A DNA stretch of 64,000 bases from Opitutia bacterium ISCC 52 (GCA_014529675.2 CP076040.1:3181894-3245893), one strand, 5' to 3'; shown: positions 18,320 to 28,438, numbered from the stretch's first letter. Numbers and translations: made by a program. Notes: generated by a model from the letters alone, not told the origin.

Positions 18320-21265
18320 ATGAAACTAACAAAACGAATCCTAACTGGATGGTTGCCTGCTACCCTAGTGTTGGCCGGATCCAGTCCGCTCGTTGCTCAA
18401 AACGAGGAAGACGAGATCTATGATCTGAACCCATTTCAGGTCGATGTCTCTCAAGACGTTGGTTACGCCGCACAGAACACTCTGGCGGGTAGCCGTATGA
18501 ACACCGCACTCAAAGATACTCCGGCTCCTATCTCTGTATACACGGCAGAGTTTATCAGTGATATCGGGGTCGATATGCTCGAGGAAGTCCTTGAATACTC
18601 CGTTAACATGACACCAGAGCTGTCCGATGTGGACGGCGGTTTCGGAGCGAATCAGCTGACGGCTTTCGACGCCCGCTATCGAATTCGTGGTTTGGATGCC
18701 GGATCGGCAAGAAACTATTTTGAAACCCGACTCGACCAAGATGTTTACAACGTTGAACGGGTCGACGAATCACGGGGTCCTAACTCCATTCTTTTTGGTC
18801 TGGGTCTTCCCGGTGGTGTATTGAACACCTCTACCAAAAAACCACGATACATCGATTTTACCACGCTTGATGTCACGGTTGGCGACGCGGATCGTTTTCG
18901 CACATCCATCGACACCAACAAGGTCCTGATCGAAGACAAATTGGCCATTCGGTTTAATGCTCTATACAATGAAGCCGGAGATCCTTCGCGTCCATCCGAC
19001 CACGTCTATCGTGAAGACAAACGTTATCACCTAGCCCTTCAATGGCGGATCGCGGAATCAACAACCTTCAACATCGAATATGAGCACGGAGATGTTGTTG
19101 ATTCTCCAACTACGCCATTTGGCCCAGCAGACAGAGCCAGTCTCTGGATTGAGAGCGGAAGGCCTGCGGCTGGCACTGAAGGAGGTTCAGCCATTGGCTT
19201 ATCTGGTTCCGGAAACAGACTAACCGTAGTTGATAACAACAGCTCCGTTGTGGACTGGAGAGGTCAAGCTCTTACGAACAATCTTTCCTACAATAGGAGT
19301 TTTCATTTCACCCCCGACAATGCCAGTATCAGCGACCCAGCAAACGGCGGCACCGTAGAAGTTCCTATTTTCGCAGCCACTTCAGGGCCTTGGCACATGC
19401 GCGGCGAACGGGATATCGACATGATGACCGCCAATATCCAACAGCAATTTGGTGAGAATACCTTCCTGGAATTAACCTACGCGAAGTACGATTACTTTCG
19501 CCCTAGCTTCCGCCTGGGTGGACCTCCAAATCTTCTCGGGGATCCTAATCCAACCTTGGTCGACGGTTCCACCAATCCCTATTTCGGCGAACTCTACTTT
19601 GAAGCTCGCATCGAACAAGACAACCGCGAGTGGGAAGATGAGTGGTTACGTGCCATGCTGTCCCATGAACAGGATTTTGAGAACTTCCTCGGTAAACACC
19701 GGCTTGCTGCACTCTGGGAAACCCAAGACGGCAAATTTAACCGGAATTCATTCCTCAATGCATGGACCGGACCAGGCCCCGCCAACAATCCCACTTGGAA
19801 CGGACCGTTCAACAACAATCCATACAACGGAAACAACCAAGTCATCTACCGCCACTACCTAACGGATATTACCAATTGGAATGACTGGAGAGTTGGCAAC
19901 GATCCTACACGATCTGGAGTTGGCTATTCACATACGCTTGAGGACGGAAGAACGGTCACCTCTGACTGGGTCCAGAATCGAAGTTTTAGAGATACGCGCG
20001 AAATCGATTCCGTCATGATCGCAGGTCAAAGTTACTTCTGGGACGACCGTATCATCGCCACCTGGGGAATTCGTGAAGATGATTTCTTCAATTCTTCACC
20101 GAACCACTTCAACAATTCCACGAACGGCCAAAGAACGGAGAACGATTTTGCCAATCCTCGAATTACCAGTCTTTCTGGTGAAAGGACCGAAACCTACGGA
20201 TTGGTTTTTCATGCCACCGATGTCATTTCATTCTCAGCCAACAAGGCCAACAACGCTGGTTTGTCGGCCTTTGCTGAACGAGATATCATGGGACTACCAG
20301 GAGAAGCTGGGCAACCCGTACCGGTTCCTGCAGGAGAATCCGAAGATTATTCTATCATGTTCGATCTCATGGACGGGCGCCTTTTCATCAAAGGTACTGT
20401 ATACGAAACCTCCGCGCAAAAAGAGGCTTCATTTATCTCGTTTAATGATTTCAGTGCCATCAACGCACCCAAAGAAATCTATGAGAATCTTGCAGCCGGT
20501 GATCCGAATGCGGATCCCCCAATCGCTCCGTTTATCTCCGAAGCCGTTAGAGAAGCCCAAATCCCTTCTGCTGCAGTAGGAACTACCTCCAACTCCTCTG
20601 AAGGTTGGGAACTATCGGTCACAGCCAACATCACTGACAATTGGAGATTCACGGCTAATGCCTCTCACATTGATTCTGCCATCTCCGACATATTCTCGGA
20701 GTTCTACCCCTGGTGGGAAGGTTCGACTGGAAAACCATTCTTCAGTCAGTTTGATCAAAACTTTATTCTACCGGACTCAGGCATATGGGGCAGTGTAGTT
20801 CCTAATGGTGATGCTGATGGCCTACTTACTCTCGGTCAGGCCATAGCAGCGACAGAAGCGGAGGCCGATAGTCTACAAGAACGCATTGGTGGTGTCAGCC
20901 CTGGTCAACGCCACTACAAATTCAATCTGTTCACGAACTATTCGTTCACTGAAGGTGCATTGGAGAATTTCTCTATTGGTGGTGGTGCCCGTTACCGTAG
21001 TGGTGCCACCTGGATTCAAAACTCCCCCCTGGGACAGCAAGAATTTAACGGCATGACCATCTTCGATCTCGTCGGTGGTTATAGTACCGAGCTTTTCGGT
21101 ATCCCTGTTCAACTTCAGCTCAATGTGAGAAACCTTTTTGATAAGGAAGATTTCTCAATCGTACGTTTGGGCGATACCCTTAACCCCAGTAGCGGATACA
21201 ATGTATTCAAATATGTCCACACTCCAGGACGCGATATTCGCCTGAGAGCAAGATTTAGATTCTAG
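18320..21265 (+). CDS. TonB-dependent outer-membrane receptor
   Basis: This imports large or scarce ligands across the outer membrane with TonB energy. From ATG 18320 the protein has 981 residues: a signal peptide ending near LVAQ, a mature N-terminus with EIYDLNPFQVDVS, a plug domain (about 50-190; GSRMNTALKDTPAPISVYT, then RVDESRGPNSILFGLGLPGG) and a beta-barrel that ends in RLRARFRF with the terminal Phe needed for barrel assembly. There is no SusD-like partner, as is usual for Opitutae. The LacI gene upstream and the sulfatases around it suggest uptake of a sulfated saccharide, which is inference. An in-frame start at 18299 is less likely. Confidence 0.92.
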   Translation: MKLTKRILTGWLPATLVLAGSSPLVAQNEEDEIYDLNPFQVDVSQDVGYAAQNTLAGSRMNTALKDTPAPISVYTAEFISDIGVDMLEEVLEYSVNMTPELSDVDGGFGANQLTAFDARYRIRGLDAGSARNYFETRLDQDVYNVERVDESRGPNSILFGLGLPGGVLNTSTKKPRYIDFTTLDVTVGDADRFRTSIDTNKVLIEDKLAIRFNALYNEAGDPSRPSDHVYREDKRYHLALQWRIAESTTFNIEYEHGDVVDSPTTPFGPADRASLWIESGRPAAGTEGGSAIGLSGSGNRLTVVDNNSSVVDWRGQALTNNLSYNRSFHFTPDNASISDPANGGTVEVPIFAATSGPWHMRGERDIDMMTANIQQQFGENTFLELTYAKYDYFRPSFRLGGPPNLLGDPNPTLVDGSTNPYFGELYFEARIEQDNREWEDEWLRAMLSHEQDFENFLGKHRLAALWETQDGKFNRNSFLNAWTGPGPANNPTWNGPFNNNPYNGNNQVIYRHYLTDITNWNDWRVGNDPTRSGVGYSHTLEDGRTVTSDWVQNRSFRDTREIDSVMIAGQSYFWDDRIIATWGIREDDFFNSSPNHFNNSTNGQRTENDFANPRITSLSGERTETYGLVFHATDVISFSANKANNAGLSAFAERDIMGLPGEAGQPVPVPAGESEDYSIMFDLMDGRLFIKGTVYETSAQKEASFISFNDFSAINAPKEIYENLAAGDPNADPPIAPFISEAVREAQIPSAAVGTTSNSSEGWELSVTANITDNWRFTANASHIDSAISDIFSEFYPWWEGSTGKPFFSQFDQNFILPDSGIWGSVVPNGDADGLLTLGQAIAATEAEADSLQERIGGVSPGQRHYKFNLFTNYSFTEGALENFSIGGGARYRSGATWIQNSPLGQQEFNGMTIFDLVGGYSTELFGIPVQLQLNVRNLFDKEDFSIVRLGDTLNPSSGYNVFKYVHTPGRDIRLRARFRF

Positions 21266-21291
21266 TTGTAGTTTGTTCTAATTCGTATGGG

Positions 21292-21320
21292 AGCGGCGTG
21301 CTGAAAAGTGCGCCGCTTTT
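21292..21320 (+). terminator. rho-independent terminator of the TonB receptor gene
   Basis: AGCGGCG (21292-21298) pairs with CGCCGCT (21311-21317) and is followed by TTTATTT, starting 26 bases after the receptor stop codon. Confidence 0.8.
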
Positions 21321-21351
21321 ATTTAGACAACTGCCAGGCAGGTCTTGAAGC

Positions 21352-23037
21352 TTGAGAAGTTATGCGAAAAAGTGGGGAGCAACCGTGAAGGTCAAAAATA
21401 CAATACTGATTACCTCCATTCTTTGGGTTTCGACCCTTTCGGCTCAGGACATCACCTTCAACGAACACATCGCTCCCATCATCTTCAATCATTGTACGGC
21501 CTGTCATCATCCAGGAGGATCAGCTCCGTTTTCCCTAAATGATTAACTGTCTGTTTCCAAACGATCACAACAGATAGCTAAAGTTACGGAGAGTATGTTC
21601 ATGCCTCCCTGGAAACCTGACGCTGATTATGGCCCACACCTAGAGGGCGAACGACGATTAAGTAAGCTACAGATCGAACACATCCAACAGTGGCATAAAA
21701 ACGGAGCCCCAGAAGGACAAACACGCTTATCGATTGAGCCCCCAGAATTCTCTAATGAATGGCAACTGGGCGAGCCCGACTTGGTCATTGCTCCAGAATC
21801 GCCTTACATTCTACCAGCGGAAGGAAACGACGTCTTTCGCAACCTCGTTATTCCCATCCCTGTCACCACAACCCGCTATGTGCGAGCAGTTGAATTCAAA
21901 GCGAAGAACCTGAAAGTCGTACACCATGCGTCTATGATGATTGATCAAACCATTAGCTCGCTGCAAAAAGACCGAGCCGAGCCAGGAGTTGGATTCGATG
22001 GAATGGCCGGTCATGAAGCAGCAAACCCCGATGGACACTTCTTAGGCTGGACTCCCGGCCAACGTCCGTATGAAGCTTTTCCCGGGACTGCATGGCACAT
22101 GGCCCCTAACTCCTACTTGGTCGTCCAAATACACATGATTCCATCCGGTAAGACGGAAGAAGTACAGCCATTGATCGGGTTTTACTTTTCAGAAGAACCT
22201 CCGGAAAACAGGCCTTCGTTCTGCTTTTAAAAAGCCAAACGATTGACATCCCAGCCGGAGAAGCAAGTTACCAGATTGAAGAACGCTTTGAGATCCCTGT
22301 ATCCGTGGATATCCTGCGAGCGTATCCGCATGCTCACTACCTCGGGAAAGACCTTCAAATATTTGCGGAGCTACCATAGGGTGGACAAAAAGAAATTATT
22401 CGAATCAGCGACTGGGACTTTAACTGGCAAGGGGACTATCGGTTCGCTGAACCATTATCACTTTCAGCCGGGAGCACTTTGGTCATGCGCTACCAATATG
22501 ACAATTCAGCGAACAACTTCAGGAACCCAAACCATCCCCCAAAACGAGTTCGCTATGGATGGAATTCAACGGATGAAATGGGGGAAATCTCCTTACAGGT
22601 AATGACTGAGAATAAAAATGATCTGATGGTTCTTCAATCAGACTATTTTAAATACAAACTCAGATCTGAACCGAATAATCCCTATACGTATAACTCACTC
22701 GGCTACGCTCTGGCCTAACAAGGAAAGAAACAGGAAGCGTCCGAGCACTACCTGAAAGCACTTTCCATCAAACCGGATCTCGCATCCGCCCATAACAACC
22801 TAGGCGTCATTTATTCCGACAGAAACGAGGTTGAGAAAGCGCACTACCACTACCATCGAGCGACCCAAATCATTCCTAATTACTCCGAAGCTTATCACAA
22901 CCAAGGAATCCTTTATCTGGAGAACCGCAAAGCTGAGGAAGCCCGCGCTCAATTTCAGAGTGCTTTAGAACTGAGACCCGAGCGACACCCAACTCGACTC
23001 TCCTTGGCAAAGGCTGAAATGGCTCTACGAAATTTTG
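21352..23037 (+). pseudogene. cytochrome c / copper type II monooxygenase-like / TPR protein, heavily decayed
   Basis: The reading begins with a signal peptide and a heme motif CTACHHPGGSAPF. It continues with MPPWKPD, VVHHASMM and HMAPNSYLVVQIHMIPSG, which fit the C-terminal domain of ascorbate-dependent type II copper monooxygenases (His ligands visible), and ends with tetratricopeptide repeats (SLGYALA..., AHNNLGVIYSD, EAYHNQGILYLENRKAEEA). In-frame stops occur at 21544 (TAA), 22377 (TAG) and 22716 (TAA), and a one-base shift near 22200 changes frame. Multidomain proteins of this build are frequent in Planctomycetes and Verrucomicrobia. The TPR end is cut at about 23037, where it meets a minus-strand fragment, indicating a deletion. 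Confidence 0.82.
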
Positions 23038-23237
23038 AGACGGTTATGCGTATGCGACTCGATCACGTAGACCTTGTCATCCGCTCCTAAAACCATACCA
23101 ACCGGCGTGACGATATCCGGATCTTCGGCAAACAGCGTGAGCTTGAGGTCAGGTTCGTGGACTTCAGGTAGTTGAGCCGTCAGATTGGCAGCTACCGAGA
23201 AAGCGAAAAGCAAGTGGGGTATTAGCTTGGTAAGCAT
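23038..23237 (-). pseudogene. N-terminal remnant of a PVC-type secreted dehydrogenase
   Basis: About 65 residues remain: a signal peptide (PHLLFAFSVAANLTAQ) and the start of a beta-propeller, LFAEDPDIVTPVGMVLGADD and VYVIESHTHNR, well known as the N-terminus of large PVC-type dehydrogenases that end in a cytochrome domain. After HNR the frame ends quickly in sequence that belongs to the neighbouring TPR relic. The remaining 90 percent or more of the gene is gone. Confidence 0.75.
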
Positions 23238-23441
23238 TGAAGTATAAGATCTATCAATTTAATTAACGTAGATATTGGGAAAAGTAGATAAAATTATAAC
23301 CCTGAGCAGCAGGCGTTAGCCAGAAACTGCGAGGTCTTTTCAAAAACCTCTTGGGAGACCCGGATTCCATGATTTTGATATCAATGATTTTGTCTTTTTT
23401 CAGTTATTACAGAATAATGGGTACAGAATCATCATGTTAAG

Positions 23442-23516
23442 ATGGTAGGGCTACCGCACGTGCATTGCCACAGCCTGCTATATGGAACGGCTGGTCTCTG
23501 CAGTGCCGTAATGATT
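23442..23516. repeat. 75-base repeat, second copy at 39709
   Basis: GGTAGGGCTACCGCACGTGC (from 23444) continues with TTGCCACAGCCT and ends GCAGTGCCG. The copy at 39709-39780 has the same order of blocks: GGTAGGGCAACTGCGCGTGC, TTGCCACAGCCT, TTGGTC, GCAGTGCCG. The gap 23238-23530 holds no gene. Confidence 0.65.
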
Positions 23517-23530
23517 AACCACGCCTCAAA

Positions 23531-24385
23531 CTATTTTAAAAACTGATCGAAGAAATCTCGCACGCGCAATTGGACTTTCTCGGTAGCAAACAGAGGTCCG
23601 CCGTGCCCGGCTCCGGCAAGTATGTCCAATTCGGAGTAAACGCCCTGAGCCTGAAGTGCGTGGTAGAGGCGTGTACTTTGGGAGAGAGGAACTCCAGGAT
23701 CTTCATCACCATGCATGATGAGAAAGGGAGCATCATCGGAACTCACCTGGTAATACCCGCTCACTTGCTTTGCTAATTCTGGACACTCCCTGACCGTGCA
23801 CCCGAGCAATTTGGCTCCATTGGAATTGGCCACATCCTCTTCGGTGCGGCCGTTGCCTACATTGTTCGGTGGCATCGTAAGCAGATCCGTTGGACCATAC
23901 CAATCGCATACTGCCTGGACGCGACTGGAGACCTTTTCGTTTGGATCATAGGGCAAGGTACCCATCAGTGCAACGAGATGCCCGCCTGAAGAACTACCCC
24001 AGACACCGATTTTATCCGGATTCAATTGATACTCGTTAGAATGGGAACGGAGCCAACGGATCGCGTTGCGGCAGTCATCAATTTGCGCAGGCCACATGGC
24101 ATCGTGCGATTGTCTAAAATCTATGCTGGCAACGGCATACCCATGCTCGACCAGGTATTTAGCTTTGGGGTTGTCCTTATTGCCATTCATCCAACCCCCG
24201 CCATGAACCCAAACCAACACGGGCAATAGACCTTTCGTATCCTTTGGGAGATAGAGATCCAACCCTTGGGGATTTCCTTCAGCCTCCGAGTAAATGAGGT
24301 CCGACTTAAGCGTGTAAGGGACTTCCTCCGCAAAGAGGACCGAACCACTGATAATGAGAAGTAGCGTAAATAAACGGGGTAGCAT
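23531..24385 (-). CDS. secreted alpha/beta hydrolase (esterase/lipase-like)
   Basis: This predicted carboxylesterase probably acts on acyl or acetyl esters outside the membrane. Counting from ATG 24385 the 284-residue product has a signal peptide (LFTLLLIISGSVLFA), the oxyanion-hole motif HGGGW (about 61-65), the nucleophile Ser in GSSSGG (about 132), an acid in HGDEDPGVP (about 227-229) and the His in GAGHGG (about 261). This is the BD-FAE/acetyl-xylan-esterase-like branch found near polysaccharide genes. A TTG five codons upstream (24400) is also possible. It is convergent with nothing close; an inverted-repeat element lies upstream. Confidence 0.85.
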   Translation of the reverse strand: MLPRLFTLLLIISGSVLFAEEVPYTLKSDLIYSEAEGNPQGLDLYLPKDTKGLLPVLVWVHGGGWMNGNKDNPKAKYLVEHGYAVASIDFRQSHDAMWPAQIDDCRNAIRWLRSHSNEYQLNPDKIGVWGSSSGGHLVALMGTLPYDPNEKVSSRVQAVCDWYGPTDLLTMPPNNVGNGRTEEDVANSNGAKLLGCTVRECPELAKQVSGYYQVSSDDAPFLIMHGDEDPGVPLSQSTRLYHALQAQGVYSELDILAGAGHGGPLFATEKVQLRVRDFFDQFLK

Positions 24386-24429
24386 GGCATGATCTAACAA
24401 GGAGGTGCTCGCTTACAGCAACGTATTTC

Positions 24430-24601
24430 TTAATCGCGGATGGACACAGATGAACGCAGATTTAAATACAACAACTGAAAAATGAGAGTACTCTACTCTG
24501 GATCAATTGCTACTTAATTATTAAGCCACTGTAATTGGCACTGAATTATCAGAAACCATATGAATCAATATCTGTGTTCATCTGCGTCCATCTGCGGTTA
24601 A
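24430..24601. repeat. MITE-like element with 35-base imperfect terminal inverted repeats
   Basis: The left arm (24430-24464) contains CGGATGGACACAGATGAACG; the right arm (24567-24601), read on the minus strand, contains CAGATGGACGCAGATGAACA. The arms match at about 30 of 35 positions. The 100-base core is AT-rich and carries no gene. Its right end lies 57 bases before the ATG of the next sulfatase gene. Confidence 0.65.
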
Positions 24602-24657
24602 CTCCTTCCAACCACTCTTGACCCAAAAGAAGCCAATGGCCAGATTTGACCCAGCTT

Positions 24658-26031
24658 ATGGAAGACAAACCCAATATCATTCTCATCAATTGCGACGACC
24701 TGGGCTACGGGGACCTCGGTTGTTACGGCTCGACCAAGAATAATACTCCGCATCTGGACCGACTGGCAGCGGAGGGAAAGCGTTTCACTGATTTCTATAT
24801 GGCCTCACCGGTTTGTTCGCCTTCACGAGGAGCCATGATGACAGGCTGTTATCCTCCGAGAATTGGTTTTGGAGAATTCGATGGAGAGATCGTGCTCTTT
24901 CCGGGGGACCCAATTGGTCTGAGTAACGACGAGACAACCATAGCTTCCCAACTAAAGGATGCCGGCTACACCACCAAGATTATTGGCAAGTGGCACTGTG
25001 GAGACCAACCCGAGTTTCTTCCGACCAATCATGGATTCGACGAGTATTTTGGCCTCCCTTACAGCAATGATATGGGACGACAATCCGATCGGCCGACGCG
25101 TCCACCGCTTCCCCTCCTGAGAAATGAAACCGTCATCCAGGAACAGCCGGATCAACGTGGCATCACCGAGCGTTACACGGACGAAGCGCTCCAGTTTATA
25201 AATAAAAACAAGGACCAGCCCTTCTTTCTCTACCTGGCACACATGTATGTGCACGTACCCCTCTTTGTGCCCAAGCAATTCCTTGAGAGTTCACGCAATG
25301 GAGCTTACGGTGGAGCCGTCGAATGTATCGATTGGTGCATGGGCGTCTTGTTGGACCAGCTCAAGCAACTCGGACTCGATGACAATACCTTGATCATCTT
25401 CACCAGCGACAATGGATCCCGTGCCCGCGACGAAGGCGGCAGCAACCAACCCTGTCGAGGCACCAAGGCGACCACCTGGGAAGGTGGACAGCGCGTCCCC
25501 TGTATCATGCGTTGGCCCAAGCGTATTCAGCCGGCCACTACTACCGAAGCTATTACCAGCTCGATAGACTTCTTCCCTACCCTATCCAATCTTGTCGGCG
25601 TCCCCAATTCCACCGAACGCAAACTCGACGGGGTGGATATTCAAGGCCTCATGTTCGATGAAGCCGGAGAAGCTCCTCGCGAAACCTTCTTCTACTATGC
25701 CCAAAACAATCTGGATGCTGTACGTGTAGGGGATTGGAAACTACACTTCTTAAAGGAAGGCAACCCGATCAAGGAGCTCTATAACTTGCGAGAAGATGTC
25801 AGCGAACAAAACAACGTCTATGAAGACAATCCACACATCGTAGAAGCCCTCTCAGCCAAAGCCGATGCAATGCGCCTGGACATCGGCGACGATGCCACCG
25901 GAGTAGTTGGTCAAAACATCCGCCCGGCCGGCCGACTCCCTGAAGGCAAGCCCCTCACCGAATACCGGGAAGACCACCCCTACATGATCGCCATGTACGA
26001 CCTCCCAGACATGCCAACAATGTCGGGCTAG
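24658..26031 (+). CDS. sulfatase without a visible signal peptide
   Basis: The product hydrolyses sulfate esters by the formylglycine mechanism. From ATG 24658 it has 457 residues and starts almost directly at the first metal motif: NCDDLGYGDL (Asp13-Asp14), then PVCSPSR with Cys53, GKWHCGD and FTSDNGS. Core residues are complete. Family members are usually exported; here a stop lies in frame at 24619 and no hydrophobic leader precedes the domain. A MITE-like inverted repeat ends 57 bases upstream, so the original 5' end may have been lost. TTG 24646 is an alternative start and adds only four residues. Either this is a cytoplasmic enzyme or a truncated, mislocalised one. Confidence 0.88.
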   Translation: MEDKPNIILINCDDLGYGDLGCYGSTKNNTPHLDRLAAEGKRFTDFYMASPVCSPSRGAMMTGCYPPRIGFGEFDGEIVLFPGDPIGLSNDETTIASQLKDAGYTTKIIGKWHCGDQPEFLPTNHGFDEYFGLPYSNDMGRQSDRPTRPPLPLLRNETVIQEQPDQRGITERYTDEALQFINKNKDQPFFLYLAHMYVHVPLFVPKQFLESSRNGAYGGAVECIDWCMGVLLDQLKQLGLDDNTLIIFTSDNGSRARDEGGSNQPCRGTKATTWEGGQRVPCIMRWPKRIQPATTTEAITSSIDFFPTLSNLVGVPNSTERKLDGVDIQGLMFDEAGEAPRETFFYYAQNNLDAVRVGDWKLHFLKEGNPIKELYNLREDVSEQNNVYEDNPHIVEALSAKADAMRLDIGDDATGVVGQNIRPAGRLPEGKPLTEYREDHPYMIAMYDLPDMPTMSG

Positions 26032-26032
26032 A

Positions 26033-26335
26033 ATGACTCCATCCCAAGGATCAAGTTCTCAGCATATCCAAGGGACTCGGCACTCCCACGCCAGGTTGGG
26101 ACATTTACTAATTTACGATACGCCACAATTCCAGCAGGTCGGAGCGACCACCTCCATTCCCTATTCCTCATACGTGAACTACGCATTTTCTGCAGATTAC
26201 GAGAATGATAAGGCAACGTTACAATGGACCTTAGTAACTCTAGAAGATGGAACTCTTAAAGCCTGGGCCATGAAAATTAATTCTGATGCCTTCCTGGACA
26301 CCCTTGAAAGCTCTGAAGAAACATCGACTAACTAG
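26033..26335 (+). pseudogene. possible C-terminal remnant of an unidentified protein
   Basis: The 439-base gap 26032-26470 has one open stretch. Its last 45 codons (about 26200-26335) look protein-like: YENDKATLQWTLVTLEDG followed by TLKAWAMK, a pattern that recalls the end of a calcineurin-like phosphoesterase, though I cannot place it firmly. The part before about 26190 does not look coding and includes a palindrome GGTCG-GAG-CGACC (26140-26152). No ribosome-binding site or start suits a real gene. Bases 26340-26470 show nothing. Confidence 0.3.
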
Positions 26336-26470
26336 ATGGACGTCGAATATTAAGGATCCTTCTCAGGCAATTCAGAGAGAAACGTCTGCCACCTTGCTTC
26401 TACCAACAATACCTACAACAAACTGTAATCACTACCCTCTAAAGTTCTCATCTCATACTTTATTAATAGA

Positions 26471-26935
26471 ATGAAAACCTACCTCATCTATTTTGTAGAT
26501 CATAACCGTGATGTTAACGAGCAAGCCCTGTCCTTGGGAGAGCAGATGTCCGAAGGCGAATACGCAATCGAAGAGACGTCAGAGCAAAAAGACAGAAACC
26601 GCGACCTTGCCCGATACTTTGAAGACAAATATGACGATCTCAATGAATTCATTAATCCATTTGGCAAGGAGGAGAGCGAAGAGTTAGGCATAGATTGGGA
26701 TGATGATTCGGAAGAATCATTAGTACTGGCTGATTCGCAGGGGATGGAGTTGAAGCTCATCGGCAACTATTTTTTCCTGAGGCTTCCTCAACTCAAAACG
26801 ATGTGGGAATCAGATCTAATTGATCGGCGAGTGGTAGAGATCATTTCCCACTGTCAAAAGCACTACACCGTTTTGGCTTTCGATGAAGAAGACAAAGAAC
26901 TGCTCGACGATATCTCTGAGAGTCCTCAGATTTAG
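26471..26935 (+). CDS. hypothetical acidic protein
   Basis: I do not recognise this family. The 154-residue product begins MKTYLIYFVDHNRDV, is strongly acidic (runs such as WDDDSEES and DEEDKELLDD), and has no signal peptide, membrane segment or cysteine pair; one Cys occurs near residue 137. The mix of a short beta-strand start and helical acidic middle suggests a small soluble cytoplasmic protein. Codon use looks normal and the reading frame is continuous. It ends 26 bases before a sulfatase gene in the same direction, but nothing else ties it to that function. Confidence 0.55.
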   Translation: MKTYLIYFVDHNRDVNEQALSLGEQMSEGEYAIEETSEQKDRNRDLARYFEDKYDDLNEFINPFGKEESEELGIDWDDDSEESLVLADSQGMELKLIGNYFFLRLPQLKTMWESDLIDRRVVEIISHCQKHYTVLAFDEEDKELLDDISESPQI

Positions 26936-26961
26936 CGAGTGTACTTCGTTCTACCTCGTTC

Positions 26962-28434
26962 ATGAAACTCCCTACCCTAGTTCTTCTTATTCTGTCATTT
27001 TCCCTGCTGTCATTCGGTAAAGACAGGCCAAATATTGTATTCATCCTCGCGGACGATCTGGGGATCGGAGACATCAAGTGCTTCTATGAGCCTTCGCAGG
27101 TGGAGACACCCAACATCGACAAGCTGGCAACTCAAGGTATGCGATTCACCCAGGCCTATGCATTGGGTTCGGTTTGCTCGCCAACTCGCTACGGATTGCT
27201 CAGTGGATTTTATCCCAGTCGTGGGCCTTTAAGGGAGAGCCCAGCCAGTGCATCAAGTCCTATATCGTTTGCTAAGGACATGCTTACCTTGCCCGCATTC
27301 TTAAAAAAGCAAGGTTACCGAACGGCGCATATTGGCAAATGGCATTTAGGCTATGGAGGTGAAAGCGGAATAACAAATTGGGCGGGCAAGCTGAGTCCGG
27401 GACCCAACGATATTGGTTTTGACTATCACCTGGGACTACCGACTAACCACAATGACAATTTCAAAACCTATGTGGAGAATGATCGATTACTCTGGCTCAA
27501 ACAAGGCATCACTGAGCTACCTGAGAAACCGACGAAGGAGCAACTCAGCAAGATTCGTTACGATGACGAGGTCGACTCTACGCTAACGTCGAAAGCGATC
27601 GAATTCATAAAGGACAACCAAGAGGAACCTTTTTTTGTCTACCTGGCACTCGTGGCCACCCACACTCACATTACGCCCCATAAACAGTTTCGTGGCAGGA
27701 GTAACATTGGGCAATTGGGTGACTATATCGGTGAACTGGATTATCATGTTGGTGAAATCATGGAGGTACTTGAAGAGCTTAATCTGACGAACAACACATT
27801 ACTCTTCTTTTCCAGCGACAACGGTGGACAGCAAAATGACCATCACACTGCTGGTAACAACCTGGACTTACGAGACGAGTCACAGGATGTTGCGGAAAAA
27901 TCAAAGACTTCAAAGACAGTCGCTCGTGTAGAGTTTGGGCATCGCACCAATGGTGATTTCAATGGCTATAAAGGGAGTAATTTCGAAGGCGGATTCCGCG
28001 TACCCTTTATTGCCCGTTGGCCTGGAAAAATTGCCAAAGGAACGACGTCCGATCAAGTCATTGCACTCACCGACATGTTGGCGACCACAGCTGGTGTTCT
28101 GGACGAAGAGCTACCACCATCCGCCGGAGGCGATTCCTTTGACCTTAGTCCGGTGCTCTTAGGTAAACAGGTCAAAAAGCCCATCCGCCGGTCCACGATT
28201 CTACAAACTGGCCGGGGACTGTTGTCTTTTCGTTATAATGACTGGAAACTTCGTCTTACGAAAAATCCCACTTGGCATGGAGATAAGGTAGAGCTGCCCA
28301 ATGATGAGTATGAGCTTTACCAGCTTGCCGATGATCCCGCGGAAACAAATGATCTATTTGCGAAATACCCCGAGCAAGTAGCAGAGCTGAAAGGACGATT
28401 ATTGGATCTGCTGAATAAAGGAAGAAGCCATTAA
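26962..28434 (+). CDS. secreted sulfatase (CSPTR type)
   Basis: This S1-family sulfatase of 490 residues has a signal peptide (LPTLVLLILSFSLLSFG), ADDLGIGDI (Asp31-Asp32), the formylglycine cysteine in GSVCSPTR (Cys72), HIGKWHLGYGG and SSDNGGQQNDH. The long insertion with FKGY-type sequence (NGDFNGYKGSNFEGG) before FRVPFIARWPG is typical of arylsulfatase A-like members. Core residues are intact. It is followed after four bases by another sulfatase reading frame, so the two probably formed an operon. The substrate is not predictable from motifs. Confidence 0.92.
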   Translation: MKLPTLVLLILSFSLLSFGKDRPNIVFILADDLGIGDIKCFYEPSQVETPNIDKLATQGMRFTQAYALGSVCSPTRYGLLSGFYPSRGPLRESPASASSPISFAKDMLTLPAFLKKQGYRTAHIGKWHLGYGGESGITNWAGKLSPGPNDIGFDYHLGLPTNHNDNFKTYVENDRLLWLKQGITELPEKPTKEQLSKIRYDDEVDSTLTSKAIEFIKDNQEEPFFVYLALVATHTHITPHKQFRGRSNIGQLGDYIGELDYHVGEIMEVLEELNLTNNTLLFFSSDNGGQQNDHHTAGNNLDLRDESQDVAEKSKTSKTVARVEFGHRTNGDFNGYKGSNFEGGFRVPFIARWPGKIAKGTTSDQVIALTDMLATTAGVLDEELPPSAGGDSFDLSPVLLGKQVKKPIRRSTILQTGRGLLSFRYNDWKLRLTKNPTWHGDKVELPNDEYELYQLADDPAETNDLFAKYPEQVAELKGRLLDLLNKGRSH

Positions 28435-28438
28435 ATCC

